From NCBI GenBank assembly GCA_031279915.1, contig JAITHO010000051.1, positions 1-7,853 of the forward strand: a stretch of 7,853 bases of DNA, read 5' to 3'. The position numbers were made by a program, and so were the translations under genes. This document shows positions 1-6,296 of the stretch, in pieces. The notes beneath the pieces were generated by a model, which did no database searches, was not told the DNA's origin, and saw only the letters and a list, made by a program, of their open reading frames with translations. The DNA is from Tannerellaceae bacterium. Lineage in GTDB: Bacteria; Bacteroidota; Bacteroidia; Bacteroidales; Tannerellaceae. How positions within the stretch are numbered: the stretch's first letter is position 1; each line of letters opens with the position of its first letter.

Positions 1-2
1 GC

Positions 3-77
3 ACGACTCCCGATGGGTTGTCAACTGAGATAGATCCCTCTGTCGCAACACAAGCTATTAAGGGCCTCCAGGTATAA
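3..77 (+). CDS. Possible C-terminal tail of a convergent gene, 5'-truncated (doubtful)
   Basis: One plus-strand frame is open from the left edge to a TAA at 75-77 and encodes a 24-residue tail (begins TTPDGLSTE, ends AIKGLQV). The composition is protein-like, and a gene converging on the fucosidase would explain a hairpin placed between them. Against it: 24 codons can stay open by chance, all convincing genes here are on the other strand, and the stop codon falls inside the loop of the 57-95 hairpin, where a terminator normally lies after the stop. No family can be assigned. Confidence 0.25.
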   Translation, partial: TTPDGLSTEIDPSVATQAIKGLQV

Positions 78-95
78 ATCCTTGAGGCCCTTAAT
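57..95 (-). terminator. Hairpin after the fucosidase gene, probable (bidirectional?) terminator
   Basis: Perfect 12-bp inverted repeat ATTAAGGGCCTC (57-68) and GAGGCCCTTAAT (84-95). After one mismatch the stem continues with AGG/CCT (70-72/80-82), leaving a 7-nt AT-rich loop. It lies about 50 nt beyond the fucosidase stop, where a transcript end is expected. There is no clear U-run on either side, so termination is inferred from position and stem strength. The hairpin could equally protect mRNA ends. Confidence 0.6.
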
Positions 96-103
96 GCATT
101 AAG
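90..103. repeat. 14-bp perfect palindrome CTTAATGCATTAAG
   Basis: The sequence equals its own reverse complement. It shares its first six bases with the right arm of the 57-95 hairpin, so the two foldings are mutually exclusive. It may simply arise from duplication of the hairpin arm end, or it may be a protein-binding dyad. No function is known. Confidence 0.45.
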
Positions 104-145
104 CCGGTCGCGGCTGGGAAATATGGGGCTATCTACGAACCGGCC

Positions 146-1525
146 TCACTCCCTCCATTCGTTGTAGAGGCCGACTTCGGCGATGGCGGGCGGTCGGGTG
201 GATTGGTGGATGAGGATTCGGACCTTGCCTCCGCGAACGGCATCGAAGCGGTGCAGCTTTACTTTGCGATCGTTCTCGGCATTGGAAACGATGGGGATCC
301 AGTTGTTGTTGCGCTCGTAGAGGATGGAGTAGCGGCGGATGCACTGGCGGCTGTCGTATACTGTGAGAGCGTTGAAGGTTTGGTATACAGGGAAGTCGAT
401 CTCGAACCATGGCTCGCTTACTTCGGGATTCGACTCCCATGAGGTTCGGAAATTATCGTCGTTGCCGAAGTCCATTATCATCATGTCGTCGCTCCAGCTT
501 GAGCGAACGGGTTGGCGCTTGGCGATGTTGGCGGAGATTATTGGCGGATCGAAGTCGGGCAGAGCCTGGGGCGGAAGGTTGTCGTTCCAGAGGCGACCGA
601 TCTCTTTCAGGGCCGCAAGGGCATTGGCGTCGATAAGTCCGTCGCGGTTGGGAGCCACGTTGAGGATGAAATTGCAGTGGGCGCGGTTGAATGGTTCGAG
701 GTTATCCTTCACCAATGCGCGCGGGTTCTTGAGCGTATCGCTTGGGAATGTCGTCTTCCAAAACCAGTTCTTCTGTATGGGCAAGCATGATAGGGCGGGC
801 AGCCGGTTGCTCTCCTTCGAGATATGCTGGCCGGCGCCTTGCTCGTACGACTTTATGTCGGTGTAGAAAAGCATCTCCGGCGGATACTTTGCGGCATTGA
901 GGTCCATCAGCAAGCATTCGGGTTGGAGCTTCTTCACCAGCAGATAGATCTCCTCAAACGGTATTTCCTCGTATGATATCCTCGACCATGGCGCATCCCA
1001 TCCGTCGATTATCAGGGCATCGATCGGCCCGTATCCGCTCAGAAGTTCCGTGATCTGGGTCTTCACCAGTTCGATATGATTCCGATTTATATATCCCGGA
1101 CGCAGGCGGTGATGCGTATCGAGTATGGAATAGTAGAGCATTACCCGAAGTCCGGCTCGGCGGAAGGCGTCGGCATATTCGCGAACCACGTCTCGAGCCA
1201 ATGGCGATTGCATTACGTTATAGTCAGTTGATTGCGTATCCCAGATGCAGAATCCGCTGTGATGCTTGGCCGTGAGGCATCCGTAGCGCATCTTGGCCGA
1301 TTTGGCAGCCATGGCCCACTGATCGCAGTCGAGGCGGGCAGGATTGAATATGGCAGGCGATGCATCCGGATCCGGCCAATCGTGATTAGTAAAGGTTGGG
1401 ATATTGAAATGTATAAACATGCCGAACTTGAGGTCAACAAAGGCCTGTTGCAGCTCCCGCAAATCCTTGCCCTGAACAGAGCAGGCTGCAAGGAGGATGA
1501 TAATCATTGAAACATACTTTTTCAT
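146..1525 (-). CDS. GH29 alpha-L-fucosidase, lipoprotein
   Basis: Predicted exo-acting alpha-L-fucosidase of glycoside hydrolase family 29, removing terminal L-fucose from host or dietary glycans by a retaining mechanism. From the chosen start (459 aa): a lipoprotein signal with lipobox LAAC (Cys15), an FGMFIHF strand (34-40) typical of the GH29 barrel start, KHHSGFCIWD (87-96), and GYGPIDALIIDGWD (about 164-177), where Asp174 fills the nucleophile position, although the usual Trp-Phe before it is Ile-Ile. NFILNVAPNRDGLI (285-298) closes the catalytic domain. Residues from about 327 look like an F5/8 type C galactose-binding beta-sandwich. The second ATG (1525) is preferred over the one at 1531: the GGGGGAG site is 8 nt upstream of it but only 2 nt from the first, and MKKY is a normal signal start. 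It is cotranscribed downstream of proC. The family is secure; linkage specificity is not visible. Confidence 0.93.
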   Translation of the reverse strand: MKKYVSMIIILLAACSVQGKDLRELQQAFVDLKFGMFIHFNIPTFTNHDWPDPDASPAIFNPARLDCDQWAMAAKSAKMRYGCLTAKHHSGFCIWDTQSTDYNVMQSPLARDVVREYADAFRRAGLRVMLYYSILDTHHRLRPGYINRNHIELVKTQITELLSGYGPIDALIIDGWDAPWSRISYEEIPFEEIYLLVKKLQPECLLMDLNAAKYPPEMLFYTDIKSYEQGAGQHISKESNRLPALSCLPIQKNWFWKTTFPSDTLKNPRALVKDNLEPFNRAHCNFILNVAPNRDGLIDANALAALKEIGRLWNDNLPPQALPDFDPPIISANIAKRQPVRSSWSDDMMIMDFGNDDNFRTSWESNPEVSEPWFEIDFPVYQTFNALTVYDSRQCIRRYSILYERNNNWIPIVSNAENDRKVKLHRFDAVRGGKVRILIHQSTRPPAIAEVGLYNEWRE

Positions 1526-1533
1526 ATACATAT

Positions 1534-1540
1534 CTCCCCC
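1534..1540 (-). promoter_or_regulatory. Ribosome-binding site GGGGGAG overlapping the proC stop
   Basis: On the minus strand GGGGGAG begins on the last base of the proC TAG stop (1540-1542) and lies 8 nt before the ATG at 1525. It is the clearest Shine-Dalgarno match in the window and decides the fucosidase start. Its position suggests that fucosidase initiation is coupled to ribosomes finishing proC. Confidence 0.6.
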
Positions 1541-2355
1541 TATTTACTAGCTTTTAGCCCACGAATAACCGCCGAGGTGAAGCCCGACAGCTCCATCTCA
1601 TTCAGCCCCCGAATCGTGATGCCTCCGGGCGTAGTCACGCGGTCGATCTCCTGCTCAGGATTGCTGTGATTGGCCAGCAGCAAGTCAACCGCGCCCTTCA
1701 CCGTGCGAACGACTATCTCCTGGGCCTCATGCGGGTAGAATCCGAGCTCCACGCCGCCTTCGATGGCCGCACGGATGTAGCGCAGGGCGAATGCTATGCC
1801 GCTGGAGGCAAGAGCAGTGCCGGCAGCCATCAGCCGCTCGTCAACCAGCATCGCAGACCCAAGCTCGTCGAACATCCGCAAGATCAGCTCCGTTTGCTCT
1901 TCGGAGGCATTGCAGGCCGAAACGAAAGTCATGCTGCTGCGCGCCTCGATAGCCGTGTTCGGAATAACCCTGAAGAGCGGCGGAAGCGACCGTCCGAAGG
2001 CCGTAATTTTCGTCAGATACTCCGACAAATCCTTGAATGTCACGCCCGCGGCTATCGAAACCACAACCTGCCGGTTATAATCCAACTGCGATTTTATTTC
2101 TTCCAACACCGGCTGCACCATCCACGGCTTCACGGCCACGATGATGATTTCCGACTTGCGAGCCGCCTCCGCATTATCCAGCGACGTTACAAACTCAGGG
2201 TTCCAAGCCTTTAGCCTGTCGAGGATATGCTGCGAACGGTCGGTGCAGCAAATGTCGGCCGCTTTAACGACCGAGCCCAGCGACAGTCCTCTGGCAATTG
2301 CGCCGCCAATATTTCCGGCGCCGATGATAGTTACTTTGATAGCAGAATTATTCAT
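1540..2355 (-). CDS. proC: Pyrroline-5-carboxylate reductase
   Basis: Catalyses NAD(P)H-dependent reduction of 1-pyrroline-5-carboxylate to L-proline in the cytoplasm, the last step of proline biosynthesis. The 271-aa length is normal for ProC. The N-terminus is a Rossmann strand with the dinucleotide motif GAGNIGGAIARGL (Gly12, Gly14, Gly17), and IIVAVKPW is the typical strand contacting the cofactor. The C-terminal dimerisation domain carries the ProC signature region TTPGGITIRGLNEME (about 241-255). It has no export signal. It is the first gene of a two-gene unit with the fucosidase, 14 nt apart from the chosen downstream start; no metabolic link between the two is obvious. The start is the only ATG before the Rossmann motif. 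Confidence 0.96.
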   Translation of the reverse strand: MNNSAIKVTIIGAGNIGGAIARGLSLGSVVKAADICCTDRSQHILDRLKAWNPEFVTSLDNAEAARKSEIIIVAVKPWMVQPVLEEIKSQLDYNRQVVVSIAAGVTFKDLSEYLTKITAFGRSLPPLFRVIPNTAIEARSSMTFVSACNASEEQTELILRMFDELGSAMLVDERLMAAGTALASSGIAFALRYIRAAIEGGVELGFYPHEAQEIVVRTVKGAVDLLLANHSNPEQEIDRVTTPGGITIRGLNEMELSGFTSAVIRGLKASK

Positions 2356-2389
2356 AATAAGTCATATAGATGTTGAAAGGGGTCGCTGG

Positions 2390-2397
2390 CAAATATA
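2390..2397 (-). promoter_or_regulatory. Bacteroidota -7 element (TATATTTG) upstream of proC
   Basis: On the minus strand TATATTTG matches the Bacteroidota sigma-ABfr -7 consensus TAnnTTTG exactly, 34 nt before the proC start. A TTTTTG that could serve as the -33 element lies at about 2422-2427, with spacing of about 24 nt, slightly longer than the usual 19-21. The promoter role is inferred. Confidence 0.5.
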
Positions 2398-2483
2398 CAA
2401 CTCAATGCTGAAATATACGCGCAAAAATTTCCCGCCATGCCCCCCACCCCACTTTCTTGCTTCCCAAATCAGATTTCACGCCT

Positions 2484-2997
2484 GATTCACCACCTGAATT
2501 AGCCAAAACACAAGCGTCAAAGCTGATTCACTAGCCGATTTACTCTCAAAACTATTTTTCGAACCTAATACATTACATGTATCAACTTAAAAATTCTCTT
2601 CGAACTGAATACATCACATGTATCGACTTAAAAACTTTTTCCAAATCTAATACATAGCATGTATTGACTCAAAAACATTTTTCAAACCTAATACATCACA
2701 TGTATTGACTCAAAAACTATTTTTTCAAACCAATACATGGCATGTATTGACTTAAAAACATTTTTAAAAGCTAATACACCACATGTATTGCTGCCAAAAC
2801 ATTATTTTCAGAATAATTCAATGTATGAATCACTACGAAAGCAATATTTCACGCTAATACATGTGATGTATCGGCGTCAAAACTTTTTTTGCGCCTAATA
2901 CATATCATGTATTGAAGTAAAAACAAGTTTTGCGACTGATACATGCAGTGTATTTGCTTCAAAACTCTTTTTTTGAAACCGATGCAGCTCATGAATT
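2484..2997. repeat. Degenerate 41-43 bp tandem array of 13 dyads (AATACAT-N3-ATGTATT)
   Basis: Thirteen dyads of 17 bp begin at 2484, 2525, 2567, 2608, 2649, 2690, 2732, 2773, 2815, 2856, 2897, 2938 and 2981, giving spacings of 41, 42, 41, 41, 41, 42, 41, 42, 41, 41, 41 and 43 bp. The core is AATACAT-N3-ATGTATT. Nine copies (2567-2773 and 2856-2938) fit closely, and the copies at 2484, 2525, 2815 and 2981 are degenerate. The spacers of 24-26 bp are related to one another: most carry CAAAAC followed by a T-run, then (A)ACCT or GCCT before the next dyad. A trace of a further copy (ATGTTGT) may lie at about 3032-3038. The block is strongly AT-rich and has no credible open frame. It fills the gap between the esterase terminator and the proC promoter. 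Because spacers repeat, this is not CRISPR. Confidence 0.9.
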
Positions 2998-3044
2998 AGC
3001 CGCAAACAAGATTTTTTAGGCCCGCACTGCCATGTTGTTGGCGC

Positions 3045-3078
3045 AAAAAAAGTCGCTCACGGTAAGGCGGGCGACTTT
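3045..3078 (-). terminator. Rho-independent terminator of the esterase gene
   Basis: Inverted repeat AAAGTCGC (3049-3056) and GCGACTTT (3071-3078) with a 14-nt loop. On the minus strand the stem ends in a run of T's that continues through 3045. It lies about 50 nt beyond the esterase stop and before the dyad array, so it separates the esterase transcript from the proC unit. Confidence 0.8.
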
Positions 3079-3129
3079 CTTGGAAGTGCAGGAAGATTTT
3101 GGGAGGGCGGATAACTGTCGGGCGGAGAC

Positions 3130-4650
3130 TTAGTTAAGGGCCCAGTCCAACTGCGGCTTGTTGGGGAGAGGGGCGGCTTTTATTTGGTCGGAAAGCTCCA
3201 TTACTTGGGGGTTTTGCGGATCGAAGGCGGGCCAATTAGGGAGCGCGTTGCCGTTTGGATTAGCGGTTTTGACGAAGTTCGTCCAGTATGAGGACATGGC
3301 CGTTTCCAGTTGACGGTCAGCGTCTTCAAAGGGTCGTTCCCATTTTTCGAGGGTATGCAGGGCGTAAGCAAATTCGGCTGAGTGAAATGCGCCGTAGTTG
3401 GGTTCGCCTGGCGGTACGCGCCGGAAATAGTAGAGGAAAACGGGGCAGTCGGCAGCGGCTTGCATTCTGGCCCATACGTAGTTATTCCATCCGAAGAAGA
3501 GTGAATTGACAAGTTTTTGGGAAGCGGCGGCGTCCTGGTCGGTTTGTGCGGGGAAGAGGCGTAGGAAGTCCTGTGCCTGAGCTCCGTACTGCTGTTCGGC
3601 GGCGGCTCGGAATGCTGCTGCGCTTGGAGCGGGAGCGAAAGATACGCCGTCGCCCTCGTTCCATCCTGTTAGCAGCGGGACGTGGTGCTGCCGTCCGGCC
3701 TCGAATGCGGCTCGAACGGGCGGGAAGTAGATGCTGTCGAAGGTGAGGCTGCTCGGCGTCGGGAGCTTCAGGAGCGAGTCGGCGGGCATGTTGCGGAGCT
3801 GTGCGATGGATAGCTTGAGCCTGTCGGTGAGCTGCCTGCCTCGTTCTTCGGCTTGTGCGAGGCTTGTGCTGAGGGCTCTGCTACCGTAGAAAATTCCGCC
3901 GCTATGCGCTATGGCTCTGGCGAAAAGTCCTTTGGTTAGGGGCGAGACCATCAGGAGGTTGACGCTGAATGCTCCGGCCGACTGTCCGGCGATGCAAATC
4001 TGTTCCGGATCTCCTCCGAAGGCGGCAATGTTGTCCTTAATCCATCGAAGTGCGGCCACCTGGTCGAGCAGTCCGTAGTTGCCTGAGGTTCGGCTGGGCG
4101 ATTCGGCGGAGAGATCGGGGTGGGTCAGGAATCCGAAAATTCCGAGGCGATAATTGATGGTTACGTAAACAATTCCCTTGCGTGCTATTGCCTCTCCGTC
4201 GTATAGAGGAACGGTTCCGGAGCCACCGGTGAAGCCTCCTCCGTGTATCCAAACCATCACGGGGAGCTTGTCGGCAGCCTTAGCGGGCGTCCAAACGTTG
4301 AGGTAAAGGCAGTCTTCGCTGATAGGTTCCGGTGGGATGAGAAATTCGCTGCTCCAGCAGTAAAAGGGTGCGGGTTTGGATTGGATGGCCGATGGCGGAG
4401 CCTCGACGCACTGCCTGACGCCTTCCCAAGGAATGGGCGGCTGCGGCTCTCGCCAACGCAAATCTCCAACCGGCGGCGCTGCGAAGGGTATGCCCATGAA
4501 AATCCTCAGCTTGCCGTCCTCGGAGGTCGTTCCTGATATCAATCCCGATTGAATTTGAACCGGCTTGTTTGCCTCTCCTTGCAACGCATTGCGGCAGGAA
4601 CTCAGAGGCAGGAGCGCCAGCGCCGTTGCTACGATAATCTGTTTGTACAT
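3130..4650 (-). CDS. Type-B carboxylesterase, lipoprotein
   Basis: Alpha/beta-hydrolase of the carboxylesterase type-B (COesterase) family, hydrolysing carboxylic esters; the natural substrate cannot be read from sequence. With the start at 4650 (506 aa): signal MYKQIIVATALALLPLSSC with lipobox LSSC (Cys19), so it is probably lipid-anchored. Family hallmarks follow in order: FMGIPFAAPPVGDLRW, the type-B signature EDCLYLNVWTP (112-122), oxyanion loop HGGGF (136-140), nucleophile elbow GQSAG (Ser224), candidate acid Glu332 in GWNEGDG, and His423 in GAFHSAEFAY. The triad is complete and the length typical. The frame extends 24 codons upstream to 4722, but that stretch is not signal-like, would bury the signal peptide, and covers the -7 element at 4677-4684, so the internal ATG is preferred. 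It is monocistronic, bounded by hairpins on both sides. Confidence 0.93.
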   Translation of the reverse strand: MYKQIIVATALALLPLSSCRNALQGEANKPVQIQSGLISGTTSEDGKLRIFMGIPFAAPPVGDLRWREPQPPIPWEGVRQCVEAPPSAIQSKPAPFYCWSSEFLIPPEPISEDCLYLNVWTPAKAADKLPVMVWIHGGGFTGGSGTVPLYDGEAIARKGIVYVTINYRLGIFGFLTHPDLSAESPSRTSGNYGLLDQVAALRWIKDNIAAFGGDPEQICIAGQSAGAFSVNLLMVSPLTKGLFARAIAHSGGIFYGSRALSTSLAQAEERGRQLTDRLKLSIAQLRNMPADSLLKLPTPSSLTFDSIYFPPVRAAFEAGRQHHVPLLTGWNEGDGVSFAPAPSAAAFRAAAEQQYGAQAQDFLRLFPAQTDQDAAASQKLVNSLFFGWNNYVWARMQAAADCPVFLYYFRRVPPGEPNYGAFHSAEFAYALHTLEKWERPFEDADRQLETAMSSYWTNFVKTANPNGNALPNWPAFDPQNPQVMELSDQIKAAPLPNKPQLDWALN

Positions 4651-4676
4651 AATCTGTCTGTTATTAGTGATTGCCG

Positions 4677-4684
4677 CAAATATA
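4677..4684 (-). promoter_or_regulatory. Bacteroidota -7 element (TATATTTG) upstream of the esterase
   Basis: The minus strand carries TATATTTG, an exact TAnnTTTG match, 26 nt before the esterase ATG at 4650. It is identical to the box before proC and is also followed by GC. No good TTG-type -33 element lies at 19-21 nt, so the promoter call is tentative. Its position supports the 4650 start over 4722. Confidence 0.45.
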
Positions 4685-4767
4685 GGATAATGCAGCGGCA
4701 TCAGGCTTGCGCCCATCCTCAATCAATGTTGATGTTGATAACTTTCGGCTATTATCTCCTCCAAAAG

Positions 4768-4802
4768 AAAAGGCGCGAGGGAATATCTCCTTCGCGCCTT
4801 TT
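4768..4802 (-). terminator. Strong terminator after the three-gene envelope operon
   Basis: Perfect 11-bp inverted repeat AAAAGGCGCGA (4768-4778) and TCGCGCCTTTT (4792-4802), with an additional GG/CC pairing near the loop. Read on the minus strand, the GC-rich stem ends in TTTTCTTTT, a classical rho-independent terminator, 20 nt beyond the stop of the beta-barrel gene. The symmetric A/T flanks would allow it to act in both directions. Confidence 0.88.
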
Positions 4803-4822
4803 GCAGATGACTGTTGAGCGGC

Positions 4823-5491
4823 TTACAATCGCCCCAACCTTATTCCCAGGCGAAACTCGCCGGTGAAATACAATCCCCGTCGGCTGAGGCCGTAAAGCAC
4901 GCGGTAGTTTTCCGGCATAAAGAGTTCCGGATCGTAGAAACTGTGATTGTATCCCAGGCCCAAGGCTCCGTCAACAAATACTCGGGAGCGGCTCGGAAGC
5001 TGTATGCCGAACAGCAAATGGCCGCCAACTTTGGGAAATTGGTGTGCGATTTCGTCGTAATGCCATTCGTAGTAGGTGAGATTATCCTCTTGGAAGCTCA
5101 GGAATCCCCATCCGTCGTACCGTATGTCGTAGTAATGTGCCGAAGCTCCGGCTTCGAGGAAAAACATCTGCCGTCCTCTTCCGAAAAAATGCTTGAAGGA
5201 GAGGATAGCGCCTGCGCCTGATACCGACTTAGCTTCGGAGAAAGCAAGCAGGGGAAAGATTGTCGTTTCGGAGCCCTCGAAAGCCCAGTATCCAACGATG
5301 CCGAGCGATAGCCAGTTGTATGGATTGCTGAGCCTACGGTCGATATCGATTCGCATGCCGTTGACGAGGTTATATACGGGATGGATGCCAATTTGATAGT
5401 TGTTGTTGGGGATTACAGCAGAGCGTTCCTGCGCTGTGGCGTTTATCGTTAGGAAGGTGATGGCAAGAAATACTATGATTTTCTTATTCAT
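4823..5491 (-). CDS. Secreted outer-membrane beta-barrel-like protein, function unknown
   Basis: Protein of 222 aa with a Sec signal peptide (MNKKIIVFLAITFLTINATAQ, cleavage probably after AQ). The mature part is a series of amphipathic, aromatic-rich strands with Gly/Asp/Asn turns (YQIGIHPVYNLV, NWLSLGIVGYWAF, GAILSFKHFFG, MFFLEAGASAHYY, VGGHLLFGIQL, RVFVDGALGLGYN) and ends with LYFTGEFRLGIRLGRL, a terminal strand typical of small outer-membrane barrels of about 8-10 strands. I recognise no named family. It is the last gene of the LVIVD operon, 13 nt after the lipoprotein stop, and the terminator follows 20 nt later. The leader before its ATG is all A/T with no Shine-Dalgarno site. A barrel is inferred from strand pattern; it could instead be another soluble beta-rich exported protein. 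Confidence 0.72.
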   Translation of the reverse strand: MNKKIIVFLAITFLTINATAQERSAVIPNNNYQIGIHPVYNLVNGMRIDIDRRLSNPYNWLSLGIVGYWAFEGSETTIFPLLAFSEAKSVSGAGAILSFKHFFGRGRQMFFLEAGASAHYYDIRYDGWGFLSFQEDNLTYYEWHYDEIAHQFPKVGGHLLFGIQLPSRSRVFVDGALGLGYNHSFYDPELFMPENYRVLYGLSRRGLYFTGEFRLGIRLGRL

Positions 5492-5504
5492 ATTATATAT
5501 AGTC

Positions 5505-6296
5505 TTATTCTTTTGTTACTGTAATCTTGCTTATAAGAGAAAGCTTCTCTCCTGAATAGTCAAGCTGGTAGAATCCTCCCTGACCTACCAGGAGGAGAGT
5601 TCCGTGCAGCGGAATGACGTCGTATGGCTGTATGTCGTCGAGCTCCGGAATGTGAGTGATGTCGCCCGTCCATATAGGATTGATCGGATTGCTGATGTCG
5701 TACACTTTGAGGCCATTGTCGCATACGAAGAGCTTGTTGCCGTCGACTCCAAGGCCCAGAGGTCGTATCAATCCCTCTTCGGCGTGAACGAGTACAGGAT
5801 CAGTGTGGTCGGTTATGTCATAAATCTCCAGACGATTGAGCCCGCGTCCGCATCGGCTGTTGACATCGGAATGTAGCGTCACATAAGCGTAATTCCCCGA
5901 GGCAACGACAGGATCGCAACTGGTAAAATGGCGAACCACCGCAATCTGCTGAGGGAATCCGTCGCGCGCAATCGAATAGATATACATTCCCTGCTGCGAT
6001 CCAATAAGCAGAAAGCTGTCGAGCGGGAAAATTGTTTCGGCCCACATGCTGAGGGTTTGTTCCTTGCCGCTGAGGTAGCGCGGCTTCGCGGCATCGGCAA
6101 TGTCGAACGTCTTCAGAGCGCTCTCGGTCACAGCGTACAGATAATCGCCCTTCACGGTGAATCGCGCCATCGACCCTCCAACGCCCTGATCCGGACTGCC
6201 CAGCTCACCGCCTCCATCGTTAATGCTGCAAGCCGCAAGAAATAGGCAGCCGCCCACGAGGAGGATCTTCGCAAATATTTTCAACGTTTTTTCCAT
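5505..6296 (-). CDS. LVIVD-repeat beta-propeller lipoprotein
   Basis: Protein of 263 aa with a lipoprotein signal ending FLAAC (Cys23), so probably lipid-anchored on the envelope. After a Gly-rich linker (GGGELGSPDQGVGGSMARF, about 28-46) it has about five propeller-like repeats of the LVIVD type, each with a 'gnyaYvt...gLkvyDIsnp.nP' pattern: about 46-76, 86-122, 128-172 (LEIYDITDHTDPV), 181-213 (LKVYDISNPINPI) and 222-258. LVIVD repeats form surface beta-propellers in bacteria; no ligand or enzyme activity is established. From memory, single proteins in Flavobacteriia carry this region fused behind a domain like the upstream gene's product, suggesting the two products act together. Its ATG lies inside the end of the upstream gene (16-nt overlap), so translation is probably coupled. 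Confidence 0.85.
   Translation of the reverse strand: MEKTLKIFAKILLVGGCLFLAACSINDGGGELGSPDQGVGGSMARFTVKGDYLYAVTESALKTFDIADAAKPRYLSGKEQTLSMWAETIFPLDSFLLIGSQQGMYIYSIARDGFPQQIAVVRHFTSCDPVVASGNYAYVTLHSDVNSRCGRGLNRLEIYDITDHTDPVLVHAEEGLIRPLGLGVDGNKLFVCDNGLKVYDISNPINPIWTGDITHIPELDDIQPYDVIPLHGTLLLVGQGGFYQLDYSGEKLSLISKITVTKE

Noticed and set aside
1..145. tRNA or other structured RNA gene at the left end
   Set aside because: No cloverleaf, anticodon arm or CCA end is visible; only the hairpin and palindrome at 57-103.
203..866. Plus-strand frames opposite the fucosidase gene
   Set aside because: Antisense shadows; the minus-strand frame has full GH29 motifs.
1666..2485. Long plus-strand frames opposite proC and into its promoter
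   Set aside because: These are antisense shadows of proC with biased composition and no family resemblance.
2484..2997. CRISPR array
   Set aside because: Period and repeat size are superficially CRISPR-like, but the spacers are diverged copies of one sequence, the dyads are degenerate, and no cas gene is visible.
4651..4722. N-terminal extension of the esterase to the ATG at 4722
   Set aside because: It would put 24 non-signal residues before a clear lipoprotein signal and would run across the -7 promoter element.
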